From Psychromarinibacter sediminicola (lineage in GTDB: Bacteria; Pseudomonadota; Alphaproteobacteria; Rhodobacterales; Rhodobacteraceae): a stretch of 49,071 nt of DNA. Location of the stretch: contig NZ_JARGYC010000035.1 of NCBI RefSeq assembly GCF_029168335.1, positions 1-49,071 on the forward strand, given 5' to 3'. A program made the translations under genes and the position numbers. The first letter of the stretch is position 1. Every line of letters begins with the position of its first letter. The notes under the pieces were generated by a model that saw only the letters and a program-made list of their open reading frames with translations, was not told the origin of the DNA and did not search any database. Of the stretch, positions 10,698 to 19,741 are shown piece after piece.

Positions 10698-11102
10698 CTA
10701 CTCGTCCAGGTCGCGGCGCACGTCGTCCCGGTTCAGCAGGCGGCGCGTCTCGTCCATCCGGTCGAAGCTCTCGTCGATGACGAAGCGCAGCTCGGGCGAG
10801 AATTTCAGGGTCAGCCCCTTGTTCATCGCGCGGCGCAACTCGCCCTTGTTGCGCTTCAGCGCGTCGATGGCCTCGTCCCGGTGGCCGCCGCCCAGCGGCA
10901 GGACATAGGCCGTGGCGACCTTGAGATCGGGCGAGGTGCGCACCTCGCTCACGGTGATCGACATGGCATTGAGCTCGGGGTCGTGGATGTCGCCCCGGTT
11001 CAGCACGTCCGACAGCGTCCGGCGGATCAATTCGCCGACGCGCAGCTGGCGTTGGGAGGGGCCGGCGCCCCGGTCTGTCGCATGTCTGGCCATGGCGCCC
11101 AT
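10698..11102 (-). CDS. rbfA: Ribosome-binding factor A
   Basis: A 134-aa RbfA, a KH-like factor that helps mature the 5' end of 16S rRNA in the 30S subunit. Family features are [20 protein letters not shown] near the start, the strand [21 protein letters not shown], and a C-terminal [18 protein letters not shown]. Two ATGs are possible, 11102 and 11093 (MARHATDRG); neither has a strong ribosome site, so the start is uncertain by three codons. It diverges from dapB across 94 bases and heads the rbfA–glycosidase–truB group. Confidence 0.95.
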   Translation of the reverse strand: MGAMARHATDRGAGPSQRQLRVGELIRRTLSDVLNRGDIHDPELNAMSITVSEVRTSPDLKVATAYVLPLGGGHRDEAIDALKRNKGELRRAMNKGLTLKFSPELRFVIDESFDRMDETRRLLNRDDVRRDLDE

Positions 11103-11196
11103 CTAGGCGCGAACGCGGCGCGGCGCAACAGCAGGCTTTGCCAACGGCGCGCGCGGGCGGTATGGCGGGACGGACGCACAGCAAAGGGGCAGCGAC

Positions 11197-12009
11197 ATGA
11201 CCGAGACGCCGGGGATCGTGGTGACGGGGGCATCGGGCCGGATGGGGCAGATGCTGGCCCGCACGGTGATGGAATCGGAGCGCGCCCATCTGGTCGGCGC
11301 GGTGGAGCGCGAAGGCCACGACTGGATCGGCCGCGACCTGGGCGAGGCGATGGGCGGCACCGCCTGCGGCATCACCGTGACCGACGATCCGCTGGAGGCC
11401 TTCGCCAAGGCCCAGGGCATCCTGGACTTCTCGGCGCCCGAGGCCAGCGCGGAGTTCGCCGGGATCGCCGCGCAGGCGCGGGCGGTGCATGTGATCGGCA
11501 CCACGGGGCTCGGGCCGGACCACCTGGACCGGATCGCCGCCGCCGCGCGTCACGCGGTGATCGTGCAGGCGGGGAACATGTCGCTGGGCCTGAACCTCTT
11601 GACGAAGGTCACGCAGATGGTAGCGGCCGCCCTGGACGACGAATACGACATCGAGATCGTCGAGGCGCATCACAACCGCAAGGTCGACGCGCCCTCGGGC
11701 ACCGCGCTGATGCTCGGCGAGGCCGCGGCGGCCGGGCGGGGCGTGCAGCTGGACGACGTGGCCGATCGCGGGCGCGACGGGATGACCGGCCCGCGCCGGC
11801 GCGGCGACATCGGCTTCGCGGCTCTCCGCGGCGGCGACATCGTGGGCGAGCACGACGTGATCTTCGCCGGGGCGGGCGAGCGGCTGATGCTGCGGCATGT
11901 GGCCAGCGACCGCGGCCTGTTCGCCCGGGGGGCGCTGAAGGCCGTGCTCTGGGGGCAGGACAAGAAACCCGGCGCCTATGACATGCACGACGTGCTGGGC
12001 CTGGGGTGA
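11197..12009 (+). CDS. dapB: 4-hydroxy-tetrahydrodipicolinate reductase
   Basis: A 270-aa DapB, which reduces hydroxy-tetrahydrodipicolinate with NAD(P)H in lysine and meso-diaminopimelate synthesis. It has the nucleotide-binding start [13 protein letters not shown], the GTTGL turn, and the substrate/catalytic motif [16 protein letters not shown]. Length is typical. AGGGGC precedes the ATG. It is transcribed divergently from rbfA. The 106 bases after its stop, before the convergent M16 gene, hold no clear terminator. Confidence 0.97.
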   Translation: MTETPGIVVTGASGRMGQMLARTVMESERAHLVGAVEREGHDWIGRDLGEAMGGTACGITVTDDPLEAFAKAQGILDFSAPEASAEFAGIAAQARAVHVIGTTGLGPDHLDRIAAAARHAVIVQAGNMSLGLNLLTKVTQMVAAALDDEYDIEIVEAHHNRKVDAPSGTALMLGEAAAAGRGVQLDDVADRGRDGMTGPRRRGDIGFAALRGGDIVGEHDVIFAGAGERLMLRHVASDRGLFARGALKAVLWGQDKKPGAYDMHDVLGLG

Positions 12010-12115
12010 CCGTTCTCGGGGGCCGGTCCGCCCTGCTCCGGCTCCCGGGCCCGTGTTCCCCTGCAGCCGCCCGCCGCCCCGGGGAAGGCGGCAGCCGGGC
12101 CGGACGCGCCGCGCG

Positions 12116-13429
12116 CTAGTTCGTCGCCTCCAGGCCCACGGGCTGGCCCACCACGGTGAAGTGCAGATCCTCCGGCCGCATCAGCCGGGCCGCGACGCGC
12201 TTCACGTCCTCCAGCGTCACCGCCTCGACCTTGTCGTTGCGGGTCTCGATATAGTCGATCGGCAGGTCCGACAGCTGCATCCCCACCAGGATGCGCGCGA
12301 TCCGGCCGTTGCCGTCGAAGCGCAGCGGGTAGGCGCCGGTGAGGTAGGTCTTGGCATCCTCCAGCTCCTCGGCGGTCACGCCGGTCTCGGCGACCTTCGC
12401 CCACTCGTCGCGGATCACGGAGATCGCCTCGGCCACCTTGTCGTTGGCCGATTGCACCTGCCCCATCAGCAGCTTGGCATAGTCCCAGTCGGCCAGGTAG
12501 GTATAGACCCCGTAGGTCAGGCCGCGCTTCTCCCGCACCTCGGTGAACAGCCGCGAGCTCAGGTCGCCGCCGCCGAGGATCTGGTTCAGCACGAAGGCCG
12601 CGAAGAAATCCGGGTCGTCGCGCCGGATGCCGGCATGGCCGAAGACCGCGACCGATTGCGGCGTGTCGAACGGCACGATGTTGACGCCCCCCTCGATGCC
12701 CAGCTCGGCCATCGGCGGATAGGACGCGCCCTCGTCCGGCAATTCGCCCAGCAGGGTGTCGAGCAGCGCGCCCAGCTCTTCGGGCGTGATGTCGCCGACG
12801 GCGGAGACATAGAGGTGATCCTTGGTCAGCACCCGGTCATGCGCGTCGAACAGGTCGTCGCGGGTCAGCGCGGCGACGCTTTCCAGCGTGCCCACCTTGT
12901 CGGAGCCGTAGGGATGGTCGCCGAAGGCCGCGCGGTCGAAGGCGTCCCAGGCGATCTCCTCGGGGTCGGTCGCGTCGGAACGGATCCGCGCCAGCGCCTG
13001 CGCGCGCACCCGCTCCATCGCCTCGGCGGGGAAGGTCGGATCGGTCAGCGCCGTCTTCAGCAGATCGACCGAGGCGTCGCGGATCTCGGTCAGGAACTTC
13101 GCCGAGACCGACAGCGTGTCGTTGCCGATGTCGAAGTCGAACTTGGCGGCCAGCGCCTCCTGCGCGGCGGCGAAGGCCTGGCTGTCCATCTCGCCCGAGC
13201 CTTCCTCGAGCATCCAGGTCATCAGGTTGATCGCCCCGCGCTTGCCCGGCGCCTCCAGCGACGCGCCGCCCTTGAAGCGGATCTCCAGCGCGGTGAACGG
13301 AATCGAGTGCTCCTCGACCAGCCAGGCGGTGATGCCGCCGGGCGAGGTGACCTCCTGGATCTCCACCGCGGCGCGGGCGGGCCAGGCGGCGGCGATGGCC
13401 AGGCAGGCGGCCAGGGCGATGCGGATCAT
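12116..13429 (-). CDS. M16 family peptidase homologue lacking the zinc motif (non-catalytic partner)
   Basis: A 437-aa exported protein (signal MIRIALAACLAIAAAWPARA) with the two-lobed M16B pattern. Where active members have HxxEH it reads GAINLMTWMLEEGSG, so the zinc ligands are absent, while the C-terminal substrate-binding arginine/tyrosine region (EVREKRGLTYGVYTYLADWD) is kept. This is the arrangement of the inactive subunit of heterodimeric M16B peptidases. Its start overlaps the stop of the catalytic gene by four bases (ATGA), implying translational coupling and equal amounts. Periplasmic location is expected. Confidence 0.9.
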   Translation of the reverse strand: MIRIALAACLAIAAAWPARAAVEIQEVTSPGGITAWLVEEHSIPFTALEIRFKGGASLEAPGKRGAINLMTWMLEEGSGEMDSQAFAAAQEALAAKFDFDIGNDTLSVSAKFLTEIRDASVDLLKTALTDPTFPAEAMERVRAQALARIRSDATDPEEIAWDAFDRAAFGDHPYGSDKVGTLESVAALTRDDLFDAHDRVLTKDHLYVSAVGDITPEELGALLDTLLGELPDEGASYPPMAELGIEGGVNIVPFDTPQSVAVFGHAGIRRDDPDFFAAFVLNQILGGGDLSSRLFTEVREKRGLTYGVYTYLADWDYAKLLMGQVQSANDKVAEAISVIRDEWAKVAETGVTAEELEDAKTYLTGAYPLRFDGNGRIARILVGMQLSDLPIDYIETRNDKVEAVTLEDVKRVAARLMRPEDLHFTVVGQPVGLEATN

Positions 13430-14814
13430 TGGGTCACCTCTTCAACGGGCGCGTCGGGGGCGGAGGCATCCATCGCGGCGGCCTCCTCTTCCGTCTCGGC
13501 GGGGGCGCGGCCCCAGCCGGTCACGGCGCGGTCGCGGGTCAGCACGGCGCGCGCGGCGGCCATCACGTCCTCCTGCGTGACCGCCTGCAGCACGTCGGGC
13601 CAGGCCTGCACGTCCTCGACCGTCAGGCCCGAGGTCAGCCCGCGGCCGTAGCGTTCCGCCAGGTGGCGGGTGGAATCCTCGGCATAGATGCGCTGGGCGC
13701 GCAGCTGGAACTTCACCCGCTCGAACTGCTCGTCGTCGATGCCCTCCTCCAGGAACTCGGCGAGCGCGTCGTCCAGCGCCGCCTCGGCCTGTTCAAGGCC
13801 GACGCCCGGCACGGGCTGGATGCCGATGCCGAAGCTCGTGGCGTCGTAGGAGGTGGCCGAGTAATACGACCAGGCGTAAAGTGCCGTCTGATCCTCGTGC
13901 ACCAGCTTGCGCGGCAGGACCGAGGTAAAGTCGTTGCCGCCCAGGATCCCCGACAGGATCACCAGCGCGGCAGCCTCCTCCTGCGCGCCGGGCTCGCGCG
14001 CCGGGGCCAGGTAGTCGCGGCTCACATAGGGCTCCGAGATGCGCGGGTCTTCGAAGGTCATCCGCCGCTCGACCAGCTGCGGCGGCTCCTGCGGCCGCTC
14101 CCGCGGGCCGAGCCCCGCGGTCGGCGCCAGCGGGCCGTAATGCTCTTCGGCCAGCGCGAACACCTCGTCGGGCGCCACGTCGCCGGCGACGATCAGGATG
14201 GCGTTGTTGGGCGCATAGTACGTGCGGTAGAACGCCATCGCGTCGTCGAGGTCCAGCGCCTCCATCTCGTGGCGCCAGCCGATCACCGGGATGCCGTAGG
14301 GGTGGTTCATGTAGAGCGCGGCCATCTTCTGCTCGCCGAACAGGCGGTAGGGGTTGGAGTCCACCCGTTGGCTGCGCTCTTCCAGGATCACCTCGCGCTC
14401 GGTGGCGATGTCGACATCGTCGATCTGCAGATCGCGCATCCGGTCGGCCTCCATCTCCATCATCAGCTCCAGCCGGTCGGCGGCGACGCGCTGCCAGTAG
14501 CCGGTGTAGTCCCAGTGGGTAAAGGCGTTGTCCGAGCCGCCGTGGCGCGCGACCGTGGCCGACAGCTCGCCTTCCTCCAGGTCGTCGGTCCCCTTGAACA
14601 GCAGATGCTCCAGGTAATGGGCGATGCCCGACTTGCCCGGCGGCTCGTCGGCGGCGCCGGCCTTGTACCAGACCTGGTGGACGACGACGGGGGCGCGGTG
14701 ATCTTCCAGCACCACGACCTCCAGACCGTTGTCGAGCGTGCGGGTCGTGACCTCCGTGGCCAGCGCCGGCAGGGCGGGCGCCAGGGCGATCAGAACAGCG
14801 AAAAGGCGGCGCAT
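13426..14814 (-). CDS. M16 family zinc metallopeptidase, catalytic subunit
   Basis: A 462-aa exported peptidase (signal MRRLFAVLIALAPALPALA). The inverted zinc motif is intact in KSGIAHYLEHLLFKGT (H-x-x-E-H) and a downstream glutamate lies in LELMMEMEADRM. The second half carries the usual ARYDATSFGIGIQP-like lobe. I start at the ATG at 14814, just before the signal peptide with AGAGGA upstream; the frame runs open for another 117 codons with no family similarity. It works with the overlapping downstream M16 homologue, probably in periplasmic peptide degradation. Confidence 0.93.
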   Translation of the reverse strand: MRRLFAVLIALAPALPALATEVTTRTLDNGLEVVVLEDHRAPVVVHQVWYKAGAADEPPGKSGIAHYLEHLLFKGTDDLEEGELSATVARHGGSDNAFTHWDYTGYWQRVAADRLELMMEMEADRMRDLQIDDVDIATEREVILEERSQRVDSNPYRLFGEQKMAALYMNHPYGIPVIGWRHEMEALDLDDAMAFYRTYYAPNNAILIVAGDVAPDEVFALAEEHYGPLAPTAGLGPRERPQEPPQLVERRMTFEDPRISEPYVSRDYLAPAREPGAQEEAAALVILSGILGGNDFTSVLPRKLVHEDQTALYAWSYYSATSYDATSFGIGIQPVPGVGLEQAEAALDDALAEFLEEGIDDEQFERVKFQLRAQRIYAEDSTRHLAERYGRGLTSGLTVEDVQAWPDVLQAVTQEDVMAAARAVLTRDRAVTGWGRAPAETEEEAAAMDASAPDAPVEEVTQ

Positions 14815-14980
14815 GCGGCGGATCCTCTGAACGGGCGATGTCGCGGCCAAGGTACAGCCTGCGCCCGCGTAAACAAGCCGGGCAACGCAGATGTGAGAGG
14901 CACTTGAGTCCCGATGCGCCGCACGCCCGCTCCCCCCGCGGTCGGTGCACGCCACGTCCTGCCCTCGCAGGCGTCCTATG

Positions 14981-15094
14981 CTTCTTCTGGCCCAAAATAC
15001 TCCGGGGGGCCGTTCATTGTGCGCCATCGGTTCGAGCACGATGGACGGCGGGGGCTGGCCCCCCACCGCGGTCGGATCGCCAACGGCGATCCGA
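14981..15094 (-). repeat. Composite 3'-end element: two hairpins plus the dispersed TATTT–AGAAGAAG repeat
   Basis: The 283-base gap 14815-15097 holds, in minus-strand order after the DUF3035 stop, a perfect 10-bp stem with 3-base loop (15072-15094, arms TCGGATCGCC), a GGGGGC/GCCCCC hairpin (15050-15063), and the repeat GGAGTATTTTGGGCCAGAAG (within 14981-15010). The last part recurs at four other gene 3' ends in this window, always on the sense strand of the gene before it. A role in ending or trimming transcripts is inferred. Confidence 0.7.
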
Positions 15095-15097
15095 ACC

Positions 15098-15619
15098 CTA
15101 CTGCGGCTTCGGCGGCGCCGCCGGCGTGCGCACGCCCAGCCGGCGGAACCGCTCCAGCTCGGCATACTGGTCCAGCGACATCGGGTCGTAGGCGCGGAAA
15201 TAGACGTTCACGTTGAACAGCCGCTCCAGCAGCCGGCCGTCCTTGCGGCGGCGGAAGTCCAGATCCTCGGCCGCCAGCGTCTGGCGGATATCGGGCGACA
15301 CGCCATAGCGGGTGGCGGCGGTCACGATGCCGGCATCTCGGGTGGGCACCGACTGCAGCGCCTCGGGCCGGCCGCCCAGCGCGACGATGGCGTCGGCATT
15401 GGGGTTGGCGTCGGTGCGGTTGCCGCGGCCGGGCGTGGGCGGCGGCAGGGCGTTGAAATCCTCCGGCGCCTCCAGCGGACGGTTCGGCACGATGGCGAAC
15501 TCGTCCGGCCCTTCGGTGGTGGAGGTGATGTTCAGCAGCTGCGGATTGTCGCTGCCGCAGGCGGCCAGCGCCAGCAGCGCCAGCGCGCACATCGCCGATT
15601 TGCCCAGACGGACCTGCAT
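15098..15619 (-). CDS. DUF3035 family lipoprotein
   Basis: A 173-aa protein with a lipoprotein signal peptide (MQVRLGKSAMCALALLALAACG, lipobox LAAC with Cys-21). The body matches DUF3035: DEFAIVPNRPLEAPEDFNALPPPTPG, then NADAIVALGG, and a final PAAPPKPQ tail. Function is unknown. It begins 51 bases after lspA, the enzyme that removes lipoprotein signal peptides, on the same strand, an arrangement I know as common in Rhodobacteraceae. Membrane-anchored location is inferred. Confidence 0.9.
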   Translation of the reverse strand: MQVRLGKSAMCALALLALAACGSDNPQLLNITSTTEGPDEFAIVPNRPLEAPEDFNALPPPTPGRGNRTDANPNADAIVALGGRPEALQSVPTRDAGIVTAATRYGVSPDIRQTLAAEDLDFRRRKDGRLLERLFNVNVYFRAYDPMSLDQYAELERFRRLGVRTPAAPPKPQ

Positions 15620-15670
15620 CCTTCGCCCCTCACACGTTTTCGGTCTCTTTAACCCATTGCCGCGGCGAGG

Positions 15671-16138
15671 TCACGGGGTCTTCTTGCGCTCGCCCGTGAA
15701 CAGGATCAGCCCGGCCGCGCCGACGAAGATCGCGATGTCGGCGATGTTGAAGCTGTAGGGGTTGTCGATGCCGCAGCAGGACATGTTGAGAAAGTCCGCC
15801 ACGGCGCCGTAGAGCAGCCGGTCGACCACGTTGCCCAGCGCCCCGCCGATCAGCAGCCCGCCGGAGACCCGGGCGAGCGGCCGCGGCTCGCGCCGCATCC
15901 ACCAGGCGACCCAGGCGGAAATCGCCAGCGCGATGCCGATCAGCAGCCAGCGGGTCCAGCCGGCATGGCCCGAGAACAAGCCGAAATTGATCCCGTAATT
16001 CCAGGCCATGCGGAAGGTCAGGAAGGGCGGGAAGACGTCGACGTCGTGCCGGTCGACGTTCAGGACCGACAGCACGTAGAGCTTGGACAGCTGGTCGAGG
16101 ACGAAGACCGCGCCGGCCACGAGGTACATGCGTTTCAT
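15671..16138 (-). CDS. lspA: Lipoprotein signal peptidase (signal peptidase II)
   Basis: A 155-aa inner-membrane aspartyl peptidase with four membrane helices. The conserved N-terminal VLDQLSKLYV, the asparagine in WNYGINFGLF, and the two catalytic aspartates in GALGNVVDRLLYG and FNIADIAIF are all present. It cleaves the signal peptide of diacylglyceryl-modified prolipoproteins such as the next gene's product. The first ATG (16138) is used; an ATG three codons later is possible. Confidence 0.96.
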   Translation of the reverse strand: MKRMYLVAGAVFVLDQLSKLYVLSVLNVDRHDVDVFPPFLTFRMAWNYGINFGLFSGHAGWTRWLLIGIALAISAWVAWWMRREPRPLARVSGGLLIGGALGNVVDRLLYGAVADFLNMSCCGIDNPYSFNIADIAIFVGAAGLILFTGERKKTP

Positions 16139-16161
16139 CGGCGCGCGCCCTCCGCCCCGGC

Positions 16162-16234
16162 GGCCAAGGCGTTTCGAAACGCCTTGGCCAAGGGCCTTGC
16201 AATGCCCTTGGCACGCGGTTTCGAAACCGCGTGC
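16162..16234. repeat. Cluster of three perfect inverted repeats (TTTCGAAA-centred)
   Basis: The 148-base gap between purH and lspA contains a 28-bp perfect palindrome (16162-16189, outer arm GGCCAAGGCG, centre TTTCGAAA), an 8-bp inverted repeat CCAAGGGC/GCCCTTGG with an 8-base loop (16188-16211), and a 24-bp perfect palindrome (16211-16234, outer arm GCACGCGG, centre TTTCGAAA). They abut one another, so the RNA would form three adjoining stems. The layout resembles REP/BIME-type intergenic elements. No transposase is present. Confidence 0.85.
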
Positions 16235-16286
16235 GCCAAGCCGCTTCGACGCGGGTTGCGCCCGGCCGACTGCGCCCCCGCCGCCA

Positions 16287-17876
16287 TCAGTGCCGGAAAT
16301 GCCGCATGCCGGTGAAGACCATCGCCAGCCCCGCCGCGTCGGCCGCCTCGATCACCGCGTCGTCGCGCATCGACCCGCCCGGCTGGATCACCGCCGACGC
16401 GCCCGCGCCGGCCGCCTCCATCAGCCCGTCGGGGAACGGGAAGAAGGCGTCCGAGGCCACGACCGAGCCCTTGGCGGGCGACTCGGACAGGCCCAGCGCC
16501 TCGGCCATCCGCTCCGCCTTCTTCGCGGCGATCAGCGCCGAATCGAGCCGGCTCATCTGCCCGGCGCCGACGCCCACCGTCGCGCCGTCCTTCACGTAGA
16601 CGATGGCGTTCGACTTCACGTGCTTGGCGACCTTCCAGGCGAACCGCATGTCGGCCAGCTGCTCGCGCGTGGGCGCGCGTTTCGTCACCACCTTCAAAGC
16701 GTCGGGCGCGACCTGGCCGTTGTCCTTGTCCTGCACCAGGAATCCGCCCGAGACCTGGCGGTAGGTCAGCACCGGCTCGGCCGGGTCGGCCAACCCCTCG
16801 GTCGTCAGAAGCCGCAGGTTCTTCTTGGCGGCGAAGACCGCGATGGCGTCTTCGTCGGCGCCCGGGGCGATGACCACCTCGGTGAAGATCTGCACGATCT
16901 CCTCGGCCGTCTCGCGGTCCAGCCGGCGGTTCAGCGCCACGATCCCGCCGAAGGCCGAGGTGCGGTCGCAGTCGAAGGCGCGCCTGTAGGCGTCGGCCAG
17001 CGTGTCGCCCGTCGCCACACCGCAGGGATTGGCGTGCTTGATGATGGCGCAGGCGGGGCCGTCGGCGGGGTCGAATTCCGACACCAGCTCGAACGCGGCG
17101 TCGGTGTCGTTGATGTTGTTGTAGCTGAGCTCCTTGCCCTGCCACTGCTGCGCCGTGGCGACGCCGGGCCGGTTCGTCCCGTCGGCGTAGAACGCCGCCT
17201 GCTGGTGCGGGTTCTCGCCGTAGCGCAGGCTCTGCACCAGCGTGCCGGCGAAGGCCCGGCGGCGCGGCGTCGCCTCGCCCAGCGCGCCGGACAGCCAGCC
17301 GGAAACCGCCGCGTCATAGGCCGCCGTCCGCGCATAGGCCGTCAGCGCCAGCCGCTGGCGGAAGGCATAGGAGGTCTGCCCGTCATGCGCCGCCAGCTCG
17401 TCCAGCAGCGGGCGGTAGTCGGCCACGTCGACCACCACGTTGACGAAGCCGTGATTCTTCGCCGCCGCGCGGATCATCGCCGGGCCGCCGATGTCGATAT
17501 TCTCGATGCAGGTGGCGTAGTCCGCGCCCTTCGCCACCGTCTCCTCGAACGGGTAGAGGTTGACGACCAGAAGGTCGATGGGCCCGATCCCGTGCGCCTC
17601 CATCGCCGCCACGTGGGACTCGTCGTCGCGCAGCGCCAGGAGCCCGCCATGCACCGCCGGGTGCAGCGTCTTGACCCGGCCGTCCATCATCTCTGGAAAA
17701 CCCGTCACCTCCGCCACGTCGCGCACCGGCAGCCCCGCCTCGCGCAGCATCCTCGCGCTGCCGCCGGTCGACAGCAGCTCCACGCCGCGCGCGTCCAGCT
17801 CGCGCGCCAGGTCCACCAGCCCGGCCTTGTCGGATACGGAAATCAGCGCGCGGCGCACGGGGGCGAGATCGGTCAT
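16287..17876 (-). CDS. purH: Bifunctional AICAR formyltransferase/IMP cyclohydrolase
   Basis: A 529-aa PurH, which performs the last two steps of IMP synthesis. The N-terminal cyclohydrolase domain (~1-200) shows [29 protein letters not shown] and [16 protein letters not shown]. The C-terminal transformylase domain carries the Lys-His pair in [11 protein letters not shown] and ends [13 protein letters not shown] ([10 protein letters not shown]). Length is usual. Its start lies 14 bases after the heparinase-like gene's stop, so the two are cotranscribed. Confidence 0.97.
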   Translation of the reverse strand: MTDLAPVRRALISVSDKAGLVDLARELDARGVELLSTGGSARMLREAGLPVRDVAEVTGFPEMMDGRVKTLHPAVHGGLLALRDDESHVAAMEAHGIGPIDLLVVNLYPFEETVAKGADYATCIENIDIGGPAMIRAAAKNHGFVNVVVDVADYRPLLDELAAHDGQTSYAFRQRLALTAYARTAAYDAAVSGWLSGALGEATPRRRAFAGTLVQSLRYGENPHQQAAFYADGTNRPGVATAQQWQGKELSYNNINDTDAAFELVSEFDPADGPACAIIKHANPCGVATGDTLADAYRRAFDCDRTSAFGGIVALNRRLDRETAEEIVQIFTEVVIAPGADEDAIAVFAAKKNLRLLTTEGLADPAEPVLTYRQVSGGFLVQDKDNGQVAPDALKVVTKRAPTREQLADMRFAWKVAKHVKSNAIVYVKDGATVGVGAGQMSRLDSALIAAKKAERMAEALGLSESPAKGSVVASDAFFPFPDGLMEAAGAGASAVIQPGGSMRDDAVIEAADAAGLAMVFTGMRHFRH

Positions 17877-17890
17877 TCTTGCAGTGTCCC

Positions 17891-19642
17891 TCAGATCGGT
17901 TCCATCAGCTCGCTCTCGTCCCGCTCGTAGTCGCGCATATGCGTCGGCGTCTCTTGCGCCTTGGCGAGGGTCCAGCGAACGCGCGTCGCATAGCGGATCG
18001 CGCGGGAAGACAGAACCACCTGTTTTGTCGCGCGCGGCCGGATCCGCGCCTTTTCCAGGTAGACCGAGGGCTCCAGCGTCATCTGCGCCGTGCCGTCGTG
18101 GCGGAAGATCCAGACCTCGCCGCTTTTCAGCACCATCGACACGGCCGCGCCGCCCATGTCGACCTCGGCATCCACGTCGGGATGCAGGTGGAACCGGATC
18201 TGATAGGCGATGCCCTGCAGCCGCGTGCGGTCCATCGCCCGGTCGAACAGCCGCTGGTGGTCCTCCTCGATGGCCGCCAGCATGTCCTCGCCCGCCACGG
18301 CGCGGCCGTCGTCCGACAGCTCGATCTGGCGCACATGGGTCAGCCCGTGGGTGGCGACATAGCCGTCATGCCCGGCGACCAGGGCGATGCGGCTGGCGGC
18401 GGTGCCGAACTGCATCTTCACCGAGTTTGGCCGGTCGGTCAGCTGTTCGCGCCCGGTCTCGCCGGGCGTCGTCGGGCCGAAGCGCGACGAGGAATAGCCC
18501 TCCAGCGCCAGCCCGGAATGCGAGGCGGTGGCGCGCCCCGCCCGCGCCCAGTCCGGCCCGAACTGCCGCCCGTCGCCGCAGCTGACGATCAGCGGGCGGC
18601 GCCCCGAGGTCAGCTCGAAGGCCAGGGTCGAGGCATGCGCCCGGGTCGAGGCGCGGCCCGCCGGCGGCACCGCCGCATCCACGATCAGCGAGGTGCGCGC
18701 CGCCTGCAGCCGGACGAAGCCCATCGCCAGCCCCGGCCGCGGCCCGCCGCGGATGCCCGCCCCCGCCAGCGCCGCGTCGAGCCGCCCTTCGAGGCCCCGG
18801 CCGCCGCCGTGAAACCGCGCCAGCGCGCCGTCGGAATGGCGCAGCGCCCGCAGCGTCGGCGCGATCCGCGCGATCGCGTCCAGATGCGCCTGCGCCGGGT
18901 GGCGGCCGCTTTCAGTCAGCGCGTGCGACGCCCAGGTCAGCAGGGTGAAGACGTCCAGCAACTCCTCGGGGTTGCGGGTGCGGATGCCGCCCTCGTCGTC
19001 CACCTGGTCGCGGCAGTCGCGGGCCAGCGCACGCTCGGCGGCGGCCACGTGGCGCTCCATCCCGATCAGCGACAGCCCGGCATAGATCAGCCCCGTCAGC
19101 GCCTCGAACCGCGGCACGCCGGGGCGCGCGGCCTTCCAGCGGCGCGACAGGAAGATCGTCTGCTGCCCGAGCGAGCGGTAATAGTCCTGCGACAGCGCGC
19201 TGCCCTCGCCCTGGGTCAGGAACACCGCGTGGTTGATCCAGCGGATCAGGCGGCGGCCGGTGGTGTCGGGGATCCAGCCCGGCCCCTGTCCCTTGCCGTA
19301 GCGGTCCAGCCACTCGCGCGTCCAGGTCTGCGCCAGCGTCCGCGCCTTGTGATCGCCCAGCGCGGCAAGGTCGTCGAGCCAGGTGAAGCCGTGGATCTCG
19401 TCGTCGAATTCCGGCCCGAAATCGCCCAGCTCCCAGATCGAGCCGCCGGGGGCTTCGACCACGCGCCCGGCCACCAGGAAGTTGCCGGCACACAGCTGCT
19501 TGCCGCGGGCATAGCGGCCGATGGTGCGCGGCTCGGGCTGCGACACGAAGCCGCCGGCCGGACGCGCGAAGGTGGCCCGGCGGGCCTGCCACCGGTTCAT
19601 CATATGCGTCCAGCGCCCCGAGAAGCGGTGTTTCAGGGACAA
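17891..19642 (-). CDS. Heparinase II/III family protein
   Basis: A 583-aa protein with an alpha-helical N-terminal half (residues ~1-320; [43 protein letters not shown]) and a beta-sandwich C-terminal half ([55 protein letters not shown] [14 protein letters not shown]). This is the heparinase II/III-like layout, but no signal peptide is visible, unlike secreted polysaccharide lyases. A cytoplasmic or envelope-polymer role is possible. The start chosen is a TTG; ATGs at 19603/19600 are alternatives. It sits between rsmB and purH, a position I associate with Rhodobacteraceae genomes. Confidence 0.8.
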   Translation of the reverse strand: MSLKHRFSGRWTHMMNRWQARRATFARPAGGFVSQPEPRTIGRYARGKQLCAGNFLVAGRVVEAPGGSIWELGDFGPEFDDEIHGFTWLDDLAALGDHKARTLAQTWTREWLDRYGKGQGPGWIPDTTGRRLIRWINHAVFLTQGEGSALSQDYYRSLGQQTIFLSRRWKAARPGVPRFEALTGLIYAGLSLIGMERHVAAAERALARDCRDQVDDEGGIRTRNPEELLDVFTLLTWASHALTESGRHPAQAHLDAIARIAPTLRALRHSDGALARFHGGGRGLEGRLDAALAGAGIRGGPRPGLAMGFVRLQAARTSLIVDAAVPPAGRASTRAHASTLAFELTSGRRPLIVSCGDGRQFGPDWARAGRATASHSGLALEGYSSSRFGPTTPGETGREQLTDRPNSVKMQFGTAASRIALVAGHDGYVATHGLTHVRQIELSDDGRAVAGEDMLAAIEEDHQRLFDRAMDRTRLQGIAYQIRFHLHPDVDAEVDMGGAAVSMVLKSGEVWIFRHDGTAQMTLEPSVYLEKARIRPRATKQVVLSSRAIRYATRVRWTLAKAQETPTHMRDYERDESELMEPI

Positions 19643-19741
19643 GTCCCGCGTCGCCTCGCCTTGATTATGGCCGCATCCCCGCGGCCGTTTTGGCCCGCAT
19701 CATAGGGCGGGCGGGGCGGTTCGTCATGGGGGAAAACGGGC

